Assembly: GCA_038040285.1 (NCBI GenBank)
Contig: JBBPIN010000002.1
Location: 1-64,000, forward strand
Length of the DNA: 64,000 nucleotides
Source of the DNA: Mayfieldus sp038040285
Lineage (GTDB): Bacteria > Actinomycetota > Thermoleophilia > Solirubrobacterales > 70-9
Direction of reading: 5' to 3'
Below the pieces are notes generated by a model that was given only the letters and a program-made list of their open reading frames with translations, was not told the DNA's origin and ran no database searches. Both the position numbers and the translations under genes were made by a program. Shown piece by piece: positions 7,974 to 17,557 of the stretch. How positions within the stretch are numbered: the first letter of the stretch is position 1; each line of letters opens with the position of its first letter.

Positions 7974-10900
7974 GTGCTTACGATCGGAAAGCTGGGCGCG
8001 GGCCAGGAGCGCTACTACCTCGAGCAGGTCGCAGACGGCGCCGAGGACTACTACTCCGGCGAAGGCGAGGCTCCGGGCCAATGGACCGGCGACGCCGCCC
8101 GTGAGCTCGGCATCTCCGGCGACGTCGGGGCCGATCAGCTGCGCGCGATGCTCAGCGGCCGCGACCCCGGCACAGATGAGCCACTGATCGCAAGCCTCGG
8201 CTCCAACCGAAGCCAAGGACCCGTCCCTGGCTTCGATCTCACCTTCTCAGCACCGAAGTCGGTCTCATTGACCTGGGCTCTCGCGAGTCCCGAGATCCAG
8301 ACAGCCGTGCTCGATGCCCATCAGCGCTCGATTGACGCTGCGCTTGGCTTTCTGCAGCGCGAAGCCTGCTGGGCCAGACGCGGCCATGGCGGTGCGACCT
8401 TCGTCGCGGGCAACGGCTACCTCGCCGCTGCGTTTCGCCACCGCTCCTCACGCGCAGGTGACCCCCAGCTTCACACCCACGTCTTGATCGCCAACGCGAC
8501 CAAGGGCCCCGACGGCCGCTTCTCGCGCCTTCATCACCCCTCGATCTACGCGCAGGCAAAGACCGCCGGCTTTCTCTACGAGGCCCAGCTGCGCCAGGAG
8601 CTGACCCGGAGCCTCGGAGTCAGTTGGCAGCCGGTCCGCAACGGGATCGCCGAGATCGAGGGCTTCAAGGATGAGCAGCTGCGCGAGTTCTCGACCCGGC
8701 GGGCGGAGATCCTCGCCGCCGCGGGAGGCCCCGACGCCAGCCGCGCCGCCCGCCAGGCGGCCACCCTTGCCACCCGCCGTGCGAAGGATTACGAGGTTTC
8801 CCCACAGACTCTTCACCAGCGCTGGGTCGAGCGAGGGGCCAAGCTCGGCCTTGACAGGGAGAGGATCGAAGGCTCGATCCTTCACCGCAACCTCGACCAG
8901 CCGGCCGGGACCCGCGCGGTCCTGAGCGCAGATCAACTGGACCGCGCGGTCACGGCACGGGTCTCGCACTTTGACCGCCGCGACGCGATCCAGGCAGTCG
9001 CGCAGTCAATGCCCAGCGGTGCCCCCGCCGCCTACGTCGAGCGAACCGCAGACGCCTACCTCGCCACCGAGCACGTGGTTCGGATCGGCGAGAGCCCCAA
9101 GGGCGAGCGCTACACGACCCTGCGGATCTGGGAGCTTGAGCAACGGGCCCTTGCCACCGCCCACGTCATGCGCGACGCCGAGCGAGCCGTCGCCGGCGAG
9201 CCGGTCGCCGAACGGGTGATCGCCGCTCGCCCCACCCTGAAGGCCGACCAGCGCGAGATGGTCAAGCGCCTTCTCAGCGATGGCGAGGGCCTTTCGATCG
9301 TGATCGGCGAGGCCGGCACCGGCAAGAGCTACGCGACCGGGGCCGCGGCGGAGGGCTGGGCGCAGGCGGACATTCCGCTGCGCGCTGCGGCGCCGACTTG
9401 GCGCGCCGCCAACGTGCTTTCGGCGGAGGGTGTGCGGGCGCAGAGTATCGCCGGCCTCTTAGCGGAGCTGGACGACTCCCAAGCCCAAGGGCTCACGACA
9501 TTGCCCCGGAACTCCGTGCTCCTGATCGACGAGGCGGCGATGGTTGACTCAGCGACCCTGGCGCGGCTGATCGACCACACCGACCGCGCCGGAGCGAAGC
9601 TGGTCTTGGTCGGCGATCCCAAGCAGCTACCCGAACTCGAGGCGGGCGGCTTGTTCGGCGCCCTCGCCGATCGAGGCGACCCGATCTACCTGCGCGAGGT
9701 GATCCGCCACCATCACGAGCTTGACCGCGATGCGGCGCGACGGATCCGCGAGGGACGCGGCGCGGAGGCGTTTGAGCTCTACCGGGCCGAGAACCGAGTC
9801 GTCGTCGCTCCCGATTCAGACGCAAGACGCGAGGCGCTCGTCTCCGATTGGTGGGCCTCGTTCTCCACCGGCGCTGACGCGCTGATGATCACGCAGCGAA
9901 ACTCCGAGGTCGAGCGCCTCAACGCGATGGCGCGGGAGCTGCTGCACGAGCATGGATCGCTCGGGCAGGCCGAGATCGAGGTCGGCGGGCAAGGGTTCGC
10001 AGCCGGCGACCAGGTGGTGACGCGGGTAAACGCGCCCGCCGACGGGGTCGGCAACCGGATGCGCTGGGAGGTCGCCGAGGTCGACGCGGAGCGCCACAGC
10101 GTCACTCTCGACTGCCTCGATCAGGAGCGCCGGGTGACGCTGGAGCGCGACTACCTCGAGCAGGTCAATCCCTCAAGCGGCGCCCCAGCTCTTGAGCACG
10201 GCTACGCCGCCAACCTCTACATCGCCCAGGGCTCAACGGTCGACACCGCCTTTGTCTGCGCCGACGCCTCGATGAGCCAGGCCGACTACTACGTCGCGAT
10301 GTCGCGGGCCCGCGAGGAGGCCTATCTCTACGCGACGCCCGAGGTGCCTCTAGGCAGAGAGGAGTACGCGCCGCGCGAGCCCTCCCAGCGCGAGCCGCTT
10401 GACCACGTCCGCGAGGCGGTGGCAAGAGACGAGGCGCAGATCGCCGCCACAGACGAGCAGCTGCGGGCGCCGCTTCGCGAGCTGGGGACCCCCGAGCTTG
10501 TCGAGCGCCGGGAGGAGCTTGCCCTGCAGCTGCGTCTTGCAGATCCAGGGGAGTCGCGGGCGAACGTCCTTCTCGAGCAAGCGGTCGAGATGGAGCGAGC
10601 CTTGGCGGAGGTTGTCGAGCGTCGCTTGCAGCTGGAGCAGCAGCGCCGACCCGATCAGCGCGAGTTCGTTCGTCTCAACAACTCAGAGGCCAGCCTCCGG
10701 TGTAGGTTGCAGGATCTGCGCGGGGAGCTCGACCAGACCTTCGAGCGCCGCCCAGAGGCGGGGCCGCAGGACAGAGCCGAGCTGGCTGGGATCGAGGCCG
10801 AGCTGGCTGACCGGCGCCGCCTCGTGATCGCTGCCGACCGCACAGCCCCTCCGGCCTACATCACCAACGCCCTGGGAGAGAAACCGACCGATGCGAAGGA

Positions 10901-11138
10901 GCTTGCGCGCTGGGAGGGCGGCGTGGAGGTGGTCGAGCGCTACCGCCAGGCGAACGGGATCACCGACAGCCAGCGGGCGCTTGGCGCCGAGCCATCGAGC
11001 GGCTTTGATCGCGCAGCCTGGGAGCGAAGCGCGAACCAGCTTGCGGACCACCAGCGCCAGCTTCAACGAGGTTTCGAGCGTGAACTCTCGCAGGAGCTTG
11101 GGAACGGGCGGGGCATTGAGATTGGCTTTGGCCGCTGA
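7974..11138 (+). CDS. MobF-family conjugative relaxase-helicase (TraA/TrwC-like)
   Basis: 1054 residues. GTG 7974 is preferred over GTG 7971 because AGAAGG (7964-7969) is then 4 nt upstream and the protein begins (M)LTIGKLGAG. The N-terminal relaxase has the Tyr pair YY (residues 14-15) that attacks the nic site and the His cluster DPQLHTH (about residue 168) that binds the metal. The helicase part has Walker A GEAGTGKS (about 446), Walker B LLIDEAAMVD, VLVGDPKQLP and the C-terminal motif YIAQGSTVDTAFV ... YYVAMSRAR. A long charged coiled-coil region ends the protein. It nicks and unwinds DNA for conjugative transfer. No coupling protein, T4SS or integrase lies in the window. Confidence 0.9.
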   Translation: MLTIGKLGAGQERYYLEQVADGAEDYYSGEGEAPGQWTGDAARELGISGDVGADQLRAMLSGRDPGTDEPLIASLGSNRSQGPVPGFDLTFSAPKSVSLTWALASPEIQTAVLDAHQRSIDAALGFLQREACWARRGHGGATFVAGNGYLAAAFRHRSSRAGDPQLHTHVLIANATKGPDGRFSRLHHPSIYAQAKTAGFLYEAQLRQELTRSLGVSWQPVRNGIAEIEGFKDEQLREFSTRRAEILAAAGGPDASRAARQAATLATRRAKDYEVSPQTLHQRWVERGAKLGLDRERIEGSILHRNLDQPAGTRAVLSADQLDRAVTARVSHFDRRDAIQAVAQSMPSGAPAAYVERTADAYLATEHVVRIGESPKGERYTTLRIWELEQRALATAHVMRDAERAVAGEPVAERVIAARPTLKADQREMVKRLLSDGEGLSIVIGEAGTGKSYATGAAAEGWAQADIPLRAAAPTWRAANVLSAEGVRAQSIAGLLAELDDSQAQGLTTLPRNSVLLIDEAAMVDSATLARLIDHTDRAGAKLVLVGDPKQLPELEAGGLFGALADRGDPIYLREVIRHHHELDRDAARRIREGRGAEAFELYRAENRVVVAPDSDARREALVSDWWASFSTGADALMITQRNSEVERLNAMARELLHEHGSLGQAEIEVGGQGFAAGDQVVTRVNAPADGVGNRMRWEVAEVDAERHSVTLDCLDQERRVTLERDYLEQVNPSSGAPALEHGYAANLYIAQGSTVDTAFVCADASMSQADYYVAMSRAREEAYLYATPEVPLGREEYAPREPSQREPLDHVREAVARDEAQIAATDEQLRAPLRELGTPELVERREELALQLRLADPGESRANVLLEQAVEMERALAEVVERRLQLEQQRRPDQREFVRLNNSEASLRCRLQDLRGELDQTFERRPEAGPQDRAELAGIEAELADRRRLVIAADRTAPPAYITNALGEKPTDAKELARWEGGVEVVERYRQANGITDSQRALGAEPSSGFDRAAWERSANQLADHQRQLQRGFERELSQELGNGRGIEIGFGR

Positions 11139-11180
11139 GCCACAGACAGAGCCGTTTCGCCTGCTTCGCATATGGCGTCC

Positions 11181-11257
11181 TTCGGCTGGGCGTCGGGCGG
11201 CCGATCTTGGCACGGCGGGGCCGTGCGGTTGGCCGCCCCTATGGACGCCCAGCCGAA
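11181..11257 (+). promoter_or_regulatory. Long nested inverted repeat around the sigma-gene start
   Basis: Outer arms TTCGGCTGGGCGTC (11181-11194) and GACGCCCAGCCGAA (11244-11257) are perfectly complementary; inside them GGGCGGCC (11195-11202) pairs with GGCCGCCC (11231-11238), and CACGGC/GCCGTG (11211-11216/11220-11225) forms a top hairpin. The ATG 11241-11243 sits in the small bulge between two paired arms. It may terminate relaxase transcription or hide the start of the downstream gene. Confidence 0.6.
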
Positions 11258-11745
11258 GTTACGCGCATCTGTCAACCACGAGCGAAACGCAGCGCTTCTT
11301 TGCGAATTGCTCCAGCGATCCGAGCGGCTGCTGCGCCAGCAGGCTCGCAAGCATGCCGAGCTACCCGAAGACGCCGAGGACGCGCTGCAGTCTGCCTACG
11401 TGCTCTTCATCGAGCGCTACCGCGGCGACTGGGAGCCGCTTGCCTGGCTTTATACGACGGTAAAGCGCGAGGCGTGGGGGCTTCGCCGCAAAGTCTCGCG
11501 GCGGCGGGCCGTCAGCCTCGACACTCCAAGTGGTTCGGCCGACTCCGAACAGCCGTGGGTCGTGGGGCTGCCGAGCGCTGTTCCCGACCCGGAGGAGAAG
11601 GCGTTGCGCAGCGAGGAGATCGACGAGCGCCGTCAAATGCTGGCCGCATTGAAGGCCGACCAGCGTCGTGCGCTCGGGCTATTCGGCGCCGGACTCAGCT
11701 ACGCGGAGATCTGCCAGGCGACCGGTTGGACCTACACCAACGATC
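11241..11745 (+). pseudogene. Sigma-70-like (ECF-type) factor, 3'-truncated
   Basis: From ATG 11241 (or ATG 11172) the peptide shows region 2 (ELPEDAEDALQSAYVLFIERY ... WLYTTVKREAWGLRRK) and region 4 (RRALGLFGAGLSYAEICQATGWTYT). Region 4 stops in its helix-turn-helix: at about 11745 the sense breaks off and GH31 coding sequence in another frame follows. The frame itself runs on to 11897 as a nonsense tail. Without the last recognition helix it is unlikely to read a -35 element. Its place after the relaxase suggests that it once regulated the mobile element. Confidence 0.65.
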
Positions 11746-11757
11746 CGAACCCTCACC

Positions 11758-13065
11758 TCGATCACCGGGCGCCAACCGGTGCCGCCGCGGTGGGCGGTCG
11801 GGCCGACGCTCGACCGCGAGGTCAAGTACCCGAGCGACCCGCCCGACCAATACGAGCAGGAGGTGCGCGGCGACCTGCGCGACATTCGTCGTTATGACCT
11901 GCCGTTGGACGCATACAGGATCGAGGGCTGGCAGTTCCTGCCCCGCAACGTGCTGAGCGGCTTCATCCGCGATCTCCGCCGCCTTCACATTCACCCGCTC
12001 CTCTACTTCCGCGCCTTCGTCGGACAGGACCAGATTGGCACCGACGACCCCGCCGCCTATGACGAGGCGCTCAGCAAGCGGTATGTCGCGACCCATGCCG
12101 ACGGCTCTCCCTACATCTTCATCTCCAACTTCTCCAAGCCCGGCGCGGTGATCGACTTCACCAACCCCGCGGCGGTGAGCTGGTGGCAGGGCCGCATCCG
12201 CGCCGCGCTTGAGCTCGGTGCCGACGGGTTCATGCAGGACTTCGGCGAGCAGGTCCTGGCCGACATGCACTTCCACGACGGCGAGACCGGAGCGACCATG
12301 CACAACCGCCTGCCGGTCCTCTACCACCAGGCCACACGGGCTACGGTCAGCGCCTTCGAGCGCCAGCACCCCGGACGCAAGATCTTCTTCTACACCCGGG
12401 CGGGCTACACCGGGACGCCGGGGTCGGCGGCATATGAGGGCGGCAATTTCCCCGGTGACGAAACGACCGACTGGACGCATTCGTCGGGCCTCGCGTCGCT
12501 GACCACCGACATGCTCAACCGCGCGGTCGGCGGCGCCTACGGCTACTCGACCGACATCGGGGGCTTCTTCGACATCGGGCTCTACCACCCGACCAGCAAG
12601 GAGCTCTTCCTCCGCTGGGCCGAATGGGCCGCCCTCTCGCCCTTCTTCCGGCTGCACGGCTCGGTCGGAGCCGGCGTGCACGCCCCTTGGACGTACGACG
12701 CCGAGACCCTTCAGGCCTACATCCGCCTTTCGCTGCTGCACGAGCGCGCACGCCCACTGATCCTGCGGCTCTGGCAGCAGGCCCGCCGCACCGGGATCCC
12801 GATCACCCGCCCGCTCTGGCTGGAGTATCCCGGTGATCCTCGCGCCGCGGGCCAGGACCAGGAGTGGCTGCTGGGCCCCAACGTCCTCGTCGCGCCTGTT
12901 GTGCAGGAAGGCGCTGTGAGCCGCACGGTGTACTTCCCGCCAGGCTGCTGGCGTGCGGCGGATCCGCGCGCCCTCTACCGCGGCCCACGCAAGGCGAGCG
13001 TGCCCGCCCCGATCACGACGCTGCCCTACTTCGTCCGCTGTCATACACACCCCTTCGGGCCGTAG
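11758..13065 (+). pseudogene. Glycoside hydrolase family 31, N-terminally truncated
   Basis: In frame from about 11758 (ITGRQPVPPRWAVG) the sequence is the catalytic (beta/alpha)8 barrel of GH31. The nucleophile region DGFMQDFGE and the acid/base region GDETTDWTHSSG are both present, followed by GGFFDIGLYHPTSKELF and the C-terminal beta domains, ending at TAG. The N-terminal beta-sandwich of about 250 residues is missing. The only start upstream (11668) lies in sigma-factor DNA, so no native start exists. Relatives are alpha-glucosidases and sulfoquinovosidases. The barrel residues are kept, so the break may be recent. Confidence 0.7.
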
Positions 13066-13105
13066 CGCGTACGGCGCCGCTCGACCACTGAGCTAACTCC
13101 TCGCC
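13050..13105 (-). pseudogene. tRNA-like 5' half (D-arm and anticodon arm)
   Basis: On the minus strand the sequence contains TTAGCTCAGTGGTCGAGCG, a canonical D-arm, followed by GCCGT-ACGCGCT-ACGGC, a 5-bp stem with 7-nt loop in the anticodon-arm position. No T-arm follows, since GH31 sequence begins. It may be the 5' half left behind when a tRNA was split by integration. The amino-acid type is not clear. Confidence 0.35.
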
Positions 13106-13206
13106 TGCGCGAGCCAAACGGCAAGTACACGGTCTGGGAACCGAGTTCTTGCACCCACGCGCGCAGCGGCCTTCCGCAGTCGGGCCCTCCGTCGCGTGCG
13201 GGTGAG

Positions 13207-16200
13207 TCAAGCGCGGCGGTGCTGATTTCGGACGATTCGCAGCACATTGCTGACAGCCGAGATGTTTCCCGCGGCGTCAATCGCCCGGATAGCCACGTAC
13301 GTGACGCCCGGGCGCGGCGCCGGCAGGACGATCGTCTGTCGGGTTCCCGCCTGCGCAGGCGCGGGTGCACCTGCCACGGCGTGCGCACGCCAAAAGCTCG
13401 TCTCGGTGATCGGCGATCGGGCCATGCGAATGTCGTAGCGGGCCGCGGTTCCGATCTGGTAGTCGCCGCCCGGTGCGGTCCACGTCAGTTGGAGTCCGGG
13501 TCCGGCGCTTCGGCGAAGGTCGAGGATCGCTTCGGGTCGGCGCGTGTCGAGTCCGTAGAGGCCGGTGTTGCGTTCGTCGTGACGGTAGTGCCACCACGAG
13601 TCGTTTAGACGCGTGTCGCCGCGCACGCGCCAGACGAACAGCGAGCCTTCACGGGTGCCGAAGGCCAAGTCCAGCCTTCCGTTCATCTCGGGGTCACCGA
13701 CAACCCCGCTGAATGAAGGCCACTGGCCGGTGTACTTGGGGAACCCGGGCGCCTCGCCGCCGTTGACCGAGAACGCGTGGATCCAGTACGAGTCGTTGGA
13801 CTCGATCACCTGACGCGTGCCGTCCCCGCTGAGGTCTGCCGCGAGCGGGGCAGTGTAGAACGGGAAGCCGTCCTGGCGGCGCGGGAAGCCGCTGACGATG
13901 GATCCGTCGCCCACGTTCCACGCCTTCTCGTAGACCTGAGGCAGGGCGGCCTGTCCCGACGTTCCCAGCGCGCTGGTGATCGAGGCCGCGCCCGTGCTGC
14001 TCTGGAGGAACTGGGGCGTGCCGGTGTTGAGCAGGTCGCCCAGGCTGCCCTGCCCCGTCAGCGTGACCGTCAGCGCGTCGCCCGGGCGGTAGGGCGGCAG
14101 CGGCCCGCACTCAGAGCCAGGACAGGCCGGGCTGAGCGTCTGATAGACGGAGCCGTCGCCGCTCAGCGCCTCCACCGTGCCCGTCACGCCGCTGGTCAGG
14201 ATGCGGAGCTTGCCACCGAAGGGGGCGAATACCGGGGCGCTCGTCCCCTCCCCGACGAAGTCGATCGACTGGTCGTAGCACATCGCCAGGGTGGGCACGG
14301 CAGCCGGCCAGTTGGGGAGGTAGGGCCCGCCGGCGTGGTTGTTGCCGTCGGGCCAGATGCCGTAAAGCCAGGCCTTGCTTCCCCCGTTGCACTCGAAGCT
14401 CGACACGTAGACCTGCGGCCGGCCGGTGCCGAGCACGTCGGCCACGCCGACCGGGTACATGAGCTTCGAATCGCGGATGTACCTCTGCGGGTCGACGCCG
14501 AAGCGAGCGAGGTCGGATGACCGCAGCTTGACCTCCACCGGCCAGCCGGGCACGGGCTGCCCATTAGGCCGGAACGCGTAGACGAACCCGTCATAGGCGG
14601 TCATGAGAATGTCGAGCCGACCGTTGCCCTCGAGATCGGCGAGTCCGGGTGGGGACCAGTTCCCGCGTGACGGCAGACGCCCGTGGGTGGTCGGCGCCTG
14701 GGGAGTGGGCACCGGCAGCGACCAGTAACGCGGGTCGGAGTGCTGGGGGAAGCCTGGCAGGCGCCGGCCGTGCGCGTCCCAAGCGTAGACGTCAGCGTTC
14801 GCGCTCGTGGCGACGATCTCCGAGCGGCCGTCGTGGAACAGGTCGCCGACCGCGATTCCGGTGAGTGGCTCGTGGACGTTCCGGAAGGCGGGATCGCGGT
14901 AGGCGCGCGCCGGGTAGTTCTGCGGATTGAGCGGGTCGATCTGGCGCTCGAGATCGCTCGACACCGGGAAACCGGGCACCTCGCGTCCGTCGGGCCGCAG
15001 CGCGTGAATCTGCCCGTCGTAGGTGGCGAAGACGAGGTCGAGCTGGTGACGCCCCTCGAGGTCGACCCAGCTGGGGCTCGCGGCCACCTCGCCGCCGACC
15101 GTCTTCGGGAACCCCGGCAGCAGATCGGGGTCGTGACGCACGCCGATCGTGCGACGGTCCTCGGCCTTGAGGCCGTTGCTGTCGCGGACCCGCAGGCGCA
15201 GCGTCACGGTGTACTGCTCGGGGCCATCGGGCTGAAGCGTCGAGCCTGGCGCCTTCTCGTAATACGACGCCGGGATCTGGCGCAGGTCGAACGCGCCCAA
15301 CAACCCCTCGTGGGCGCCGCCGGCGCCGCTGGCGATCGTGTGGAAGTCGGCATCGGAAGGGTTCGCTCCGAGTGCCCACTCGAGCGTCCAGCTGACATTG
15401 CCGCCGGAGCGCCAACGGCTTGGCGCGAGACTTCCCTCCACCGGGAGCCAGCGCTGACGCGCAGGATCGACGTACTGAAACCAGTGCGGGTAGTCGAGCT
15501 CGGCGGTCGGCGGAACGCGACCCGCCATCACCAGCCGCGTGGCCGCGCCGAGGTCGGGGCGGCCGTAGCCGTACTGCGTGGACCAGTTGGTGTGCGTAGC
15601 GTCCGTCGCGCTGCCCGGATTTCCCGGCCACTGGTGAGCAACCCCCGGCGACTGGACCTGCGGGATCACCGGGCTCGCCGTGTCCATCAGGACCTGTTTG
15701 ACCTCGTTGGGCGTGAGCCGGTCGGGGATGATGTGGCGGTCGCGCGTGTTGAGCGCCGCGGACTGCGTCATCGCCAGCAGCGAGGCTATGAAAGGCGTGG
15801 CGCCGGAGGTCGTGGTCTCCTCGCCCGAGAAGATGTTGTGCGTGCCGTAGCTCGTCACGTTGCTGCGCGCCCGGAAGGTCTGCGTGTTCGGCGGCGACTG
15901 ATCTTCCGCCAGCGAGTTCCCCGGGATCGCGTGATCGAAGAGCATCCCGTCGGTGTGGTCCATCGAGTCGAAGTCGTTGGAGTCCAACGCCACTAGGACC
16001 CCGTGGCTGTTGGCGTAGTCGACGGCCCGCTGCGAAAAGCTCGAATAGTTGTATTCGACGACCACCGAGCTGATCGCGGTGGCGCCCAGGTCGGTGGCGT
16101 AGAGGATCGACTCCGCCCATTTGTCGGTCCGCCCCACGGCCTCAGCGCCCTGCTTGATCGGGACCACCCGACACTCCCGGCACACGCCGACGCCGGCGTA

Positions 16201-17097
16201 CCCGTTGTTCGCCTCACCGCCAACGAGCGAGATCAGCCCCGGGGCATGGCTGTAGTTGGGCTCGTCGGTCTGCGGGTCGTTGGTGTTGCGATCGAAGTTC
16301 CAGCCGCTGATGTCGTTCGGGTAGCCGTTGTGGTCGTTGTCGAATCGACCGCCTGGCGGACACGCCTTGACGATGCCATGGACGATCCGGCAGTGGCCGA
16401 ACACGGCGATCAGGTCCTCGGGCGAGAGGTACGGGGTCTGGCGCCCCGCGACGTCGACCTGGTTGATGTAGGCGTGCTGACCGCCGGTCACGCACCCCCA
16501 CGTAACCCCTTCCTGGTGTTCGACAAATGGCGTAACGCCAGGCGCGCAGGGCGGGTTCACGCGCGGGTCCTGGGCGTAGTCGCGGATGTCGAAACGACCG
16601 TCACCATTTGCGTCGTAGCGTCCGGCCGAGCGACCGCCCGCGAACTCCGGGTGCGGCAGCTCGCCCTTGTTCAGATAGATGTTGTCGAGGGCGTCTTTGA
16701 TCCCATTGTTCTTGTAGTTCACGCCACCCTCGATGTAGGCGATGAGCACATCGTCGCGGCCGATGTTGCCCTGCGCCCAAGCGCCGGTCATATTCACACC
16801 CGCGGCATGCTGGGGATCGGTCGCTTTCAGGGCCCAGCACGGCAGCCCGCCGTCGGGATGGGGCTGGTCGGGCACCGAGCCACCGGGCGCGAGGCACGTG
16901 TTCCCGGACAGCGGACCGAAGAGATTCCACTGCTCGTTGTCCGTGCAGCCGGTCACCGGATCCTGGCTCTCGCAGCCGGCGAAGCCCGGGTCATTGGGCG
17001 TGGTGATCGCCGTAGCCACCCCCGAGGCGGGCGCGGGGTCGCTGGACCCGGCGGCGGTCGCCGCGGCGATCGCAGCTACCAGGGCGACAGCGGCCAC
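13207..17097 (-). CDS. Secreted subtilase with FG-GAP propeller and Fn3 domain
   Basis: 1296 residues. GTG 17097 is the first ordinary start, but in-frame codons upstream would add an Arg-rich segment that would complete a classic signal peptide; there is no ATG/GTG/TTG there, so the true start is unsure. Residues 1-17 are a hydrophobic export signal. In the S8 domain (about 110-520) the Asp position is Glu (AYIEGGVNY, residue 123), His 284 stands in SHAPGL, Asn near 374, and Ser 431 in TTSGATP. Then come FG-GAP/VCBS-like blades (DLEGNGRLDILMTAYDG, DLSGDGTRQ, DPEMNGRLDLAFG) and a C-terminal fibronectin-III-like domain. Likely an extracellular protease or binding protein; activity is doubtful because of the Asp-to-Glu change. 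Confidence 0.8.
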   Translation of the reverse strand: MAAVALVAAIAAATAAGSSDPAPASGVATAITTPNDPGFAGCESQDPVTGCTDNEQWNLFGPLSGNTCLAPGGSVPDQPHPDGGLPCWALKATDPQHAAGVNMTGAWAQGNIGRDDVLIAYIEGGVNYKNNGIKDALDNIYLNKGELPHPEFAGGRSAGRYDANGDGRFDIRDYAQDPRVNPPCAPGVTPFVEHQEGVTWGCVTGGQHAYINQVDVAGRQTPYLSPEDLIAVFGHCRIVHGIVKACPPGGRFDNDHNGYPNDISGWNFDRNTNDPQTDEPNYSHAPGLISLVGGEANNGYAGVGVCRECRVVPIKQGAEAVGRTDKWAESILYATDLGATAISSVVVEYNYSSFSQRAVDYANSHGVLVALDSNDFDSMDHTDGMLFDHAIPGNSLAEDQSPPNTQTFRARSNVTSYGTHNIFSGEETTTSGATPFIASLLAMTQSAALNTRDRHIIPDRLTPNEVKQVLMDTASPVIPQVQSPGVAHQWPGNPGSATDATHTNWSTQYGYGRPDLGAATRLVMAGRVPPTAELDYPHWFQYVDPARQRWLPVEGSLAPSRWRSGGNVSWTLEWALGANPSDADFHTIASGAGGAHEGLLGAFDLRQIPASYYEKAPGSTLQPDGPEQYTVTLRLRVRDSNGLKAEDRRTIGVRHDPDLLPGFPKTVGGEVAASPSWVDLEGRHQLDLVFATYDGQIHALRPDGREVPGFPVSSDLERQIDPLNPQNYPARAYRDPAFRNVHEPLTGIAVGDLFHDGRSEIVATSANADVYAWDAHGRRLPGFPQHSDPRYWSLPVPTPQAPTTHGRLPSRGNWSPPGLADLEGNGRLDILMTAYDGFVYAFRPNGQPVPGWPVEVKLRSSDLARFGVDPQRYIRDSKLMYPVGVADVLGTGRPQVYVSSFECNGGSKAWLYGIWPDGNNHAGGPYLPNWPAAVPTLAMCYDQSIDFVGEGTSAPVFAPFGGKLRILTSGVTGTVEALSGDGSVYQTLSPACPGSECGPLPPYRPGDALTVTLTGQGSLGDLLNTGTPQFLQSSTGAASITSALGTSGQAALPQVYEKAWNVGDGSIVSGFPRRQDGFPFYTAPLAADLSGDGTRQVIESNDSYWIHAFSVNGGEAPGFPKYTGQWPSFSGVVGDPEMNGRLDLAFGTREGSLFVWRVRGDTRLNDSWWHYRHDERNTGLYGLDTRRPEAILDLRRSAGPGLQLTWTAPGGDYQIGTAARYDIRMARSPITETSFWRAHAVAGAPAPAQAGTRQTIVLPAPRPGVTYVAIRAIDAAGNISAVSNVLRIVRNQHRRA

Positions 17098-17321
17098 GAC
17101 GGCGAGCGCAGGACCCCTCCTGGCCCTCGTGAGCGCGCTGCGTAGGCCATGCCTGGGTTTCTCGACCGAAAAGACCCGCCCCTTCTACCACAACCCTTAC
17201 TTCACGTTCCACGTCAACGTTCCCGACCCCGGCAAGGGGTGTGGAGACCCGTGTCTCCGAGCGCCACTGCCAGGAGTTGCTGCGTTGCAACGCATTCCCG
17301 CGCGACGGCATCGCCCTGGAA

Positions 17322-17467
17322 GGGATAAAACGGGCATAGATCTGAACACAACCCCGCTCAACCCCGCTCAACCCCAAGCAACTCAAACGAGCACGAAACC
17401 ACTCAGATCAACCTGAACCACAGTTTTGTGGTCCAGGTGGTCGCCGGTTCGAGTCCGGTCGCTCACC
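17322..17467 (+). repeat. att-like cassette copy C: iterons plus tRNA-His 3' half
   Basis: Diverged version of copies A and B. The first heptamer is degenerate (GGGATA) and is followed by AAAC-GGGCATA (17331-17337). CAACCC/CAACTC units start at 17349, 17359, 17369, 17379, 17389, 17399 and 17409, keeping the 10-bp period. The tRNA-His 3' half is 17426-17467 and matches copies A and B over 42 nt. Confidence 0.75.
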
Positions 17468-17557
17468 TTATTGACTCCGTTGGAAGATTCGGAGGCACTA
17501 GGGTGTGCCCCAACGTCCGGTGTTTGAGCCGATCGTCACTGCCTTGCAGGAAGATCC

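Noticed and set aside
11695..13050. 451-residue open frame antisense to the GH31 fragment
   Set aside because: No domain sense; Arg/Gly/Ala-rich composition typical of antisense frames in this DNA.
14683..15996. Long plus-strand frames antisense to the subtilase/FG-GAP gene
   Set aside because: The minus-strand protein has clear domains over the full length; the plus-strand frames are Arg/Val-rich shadows.
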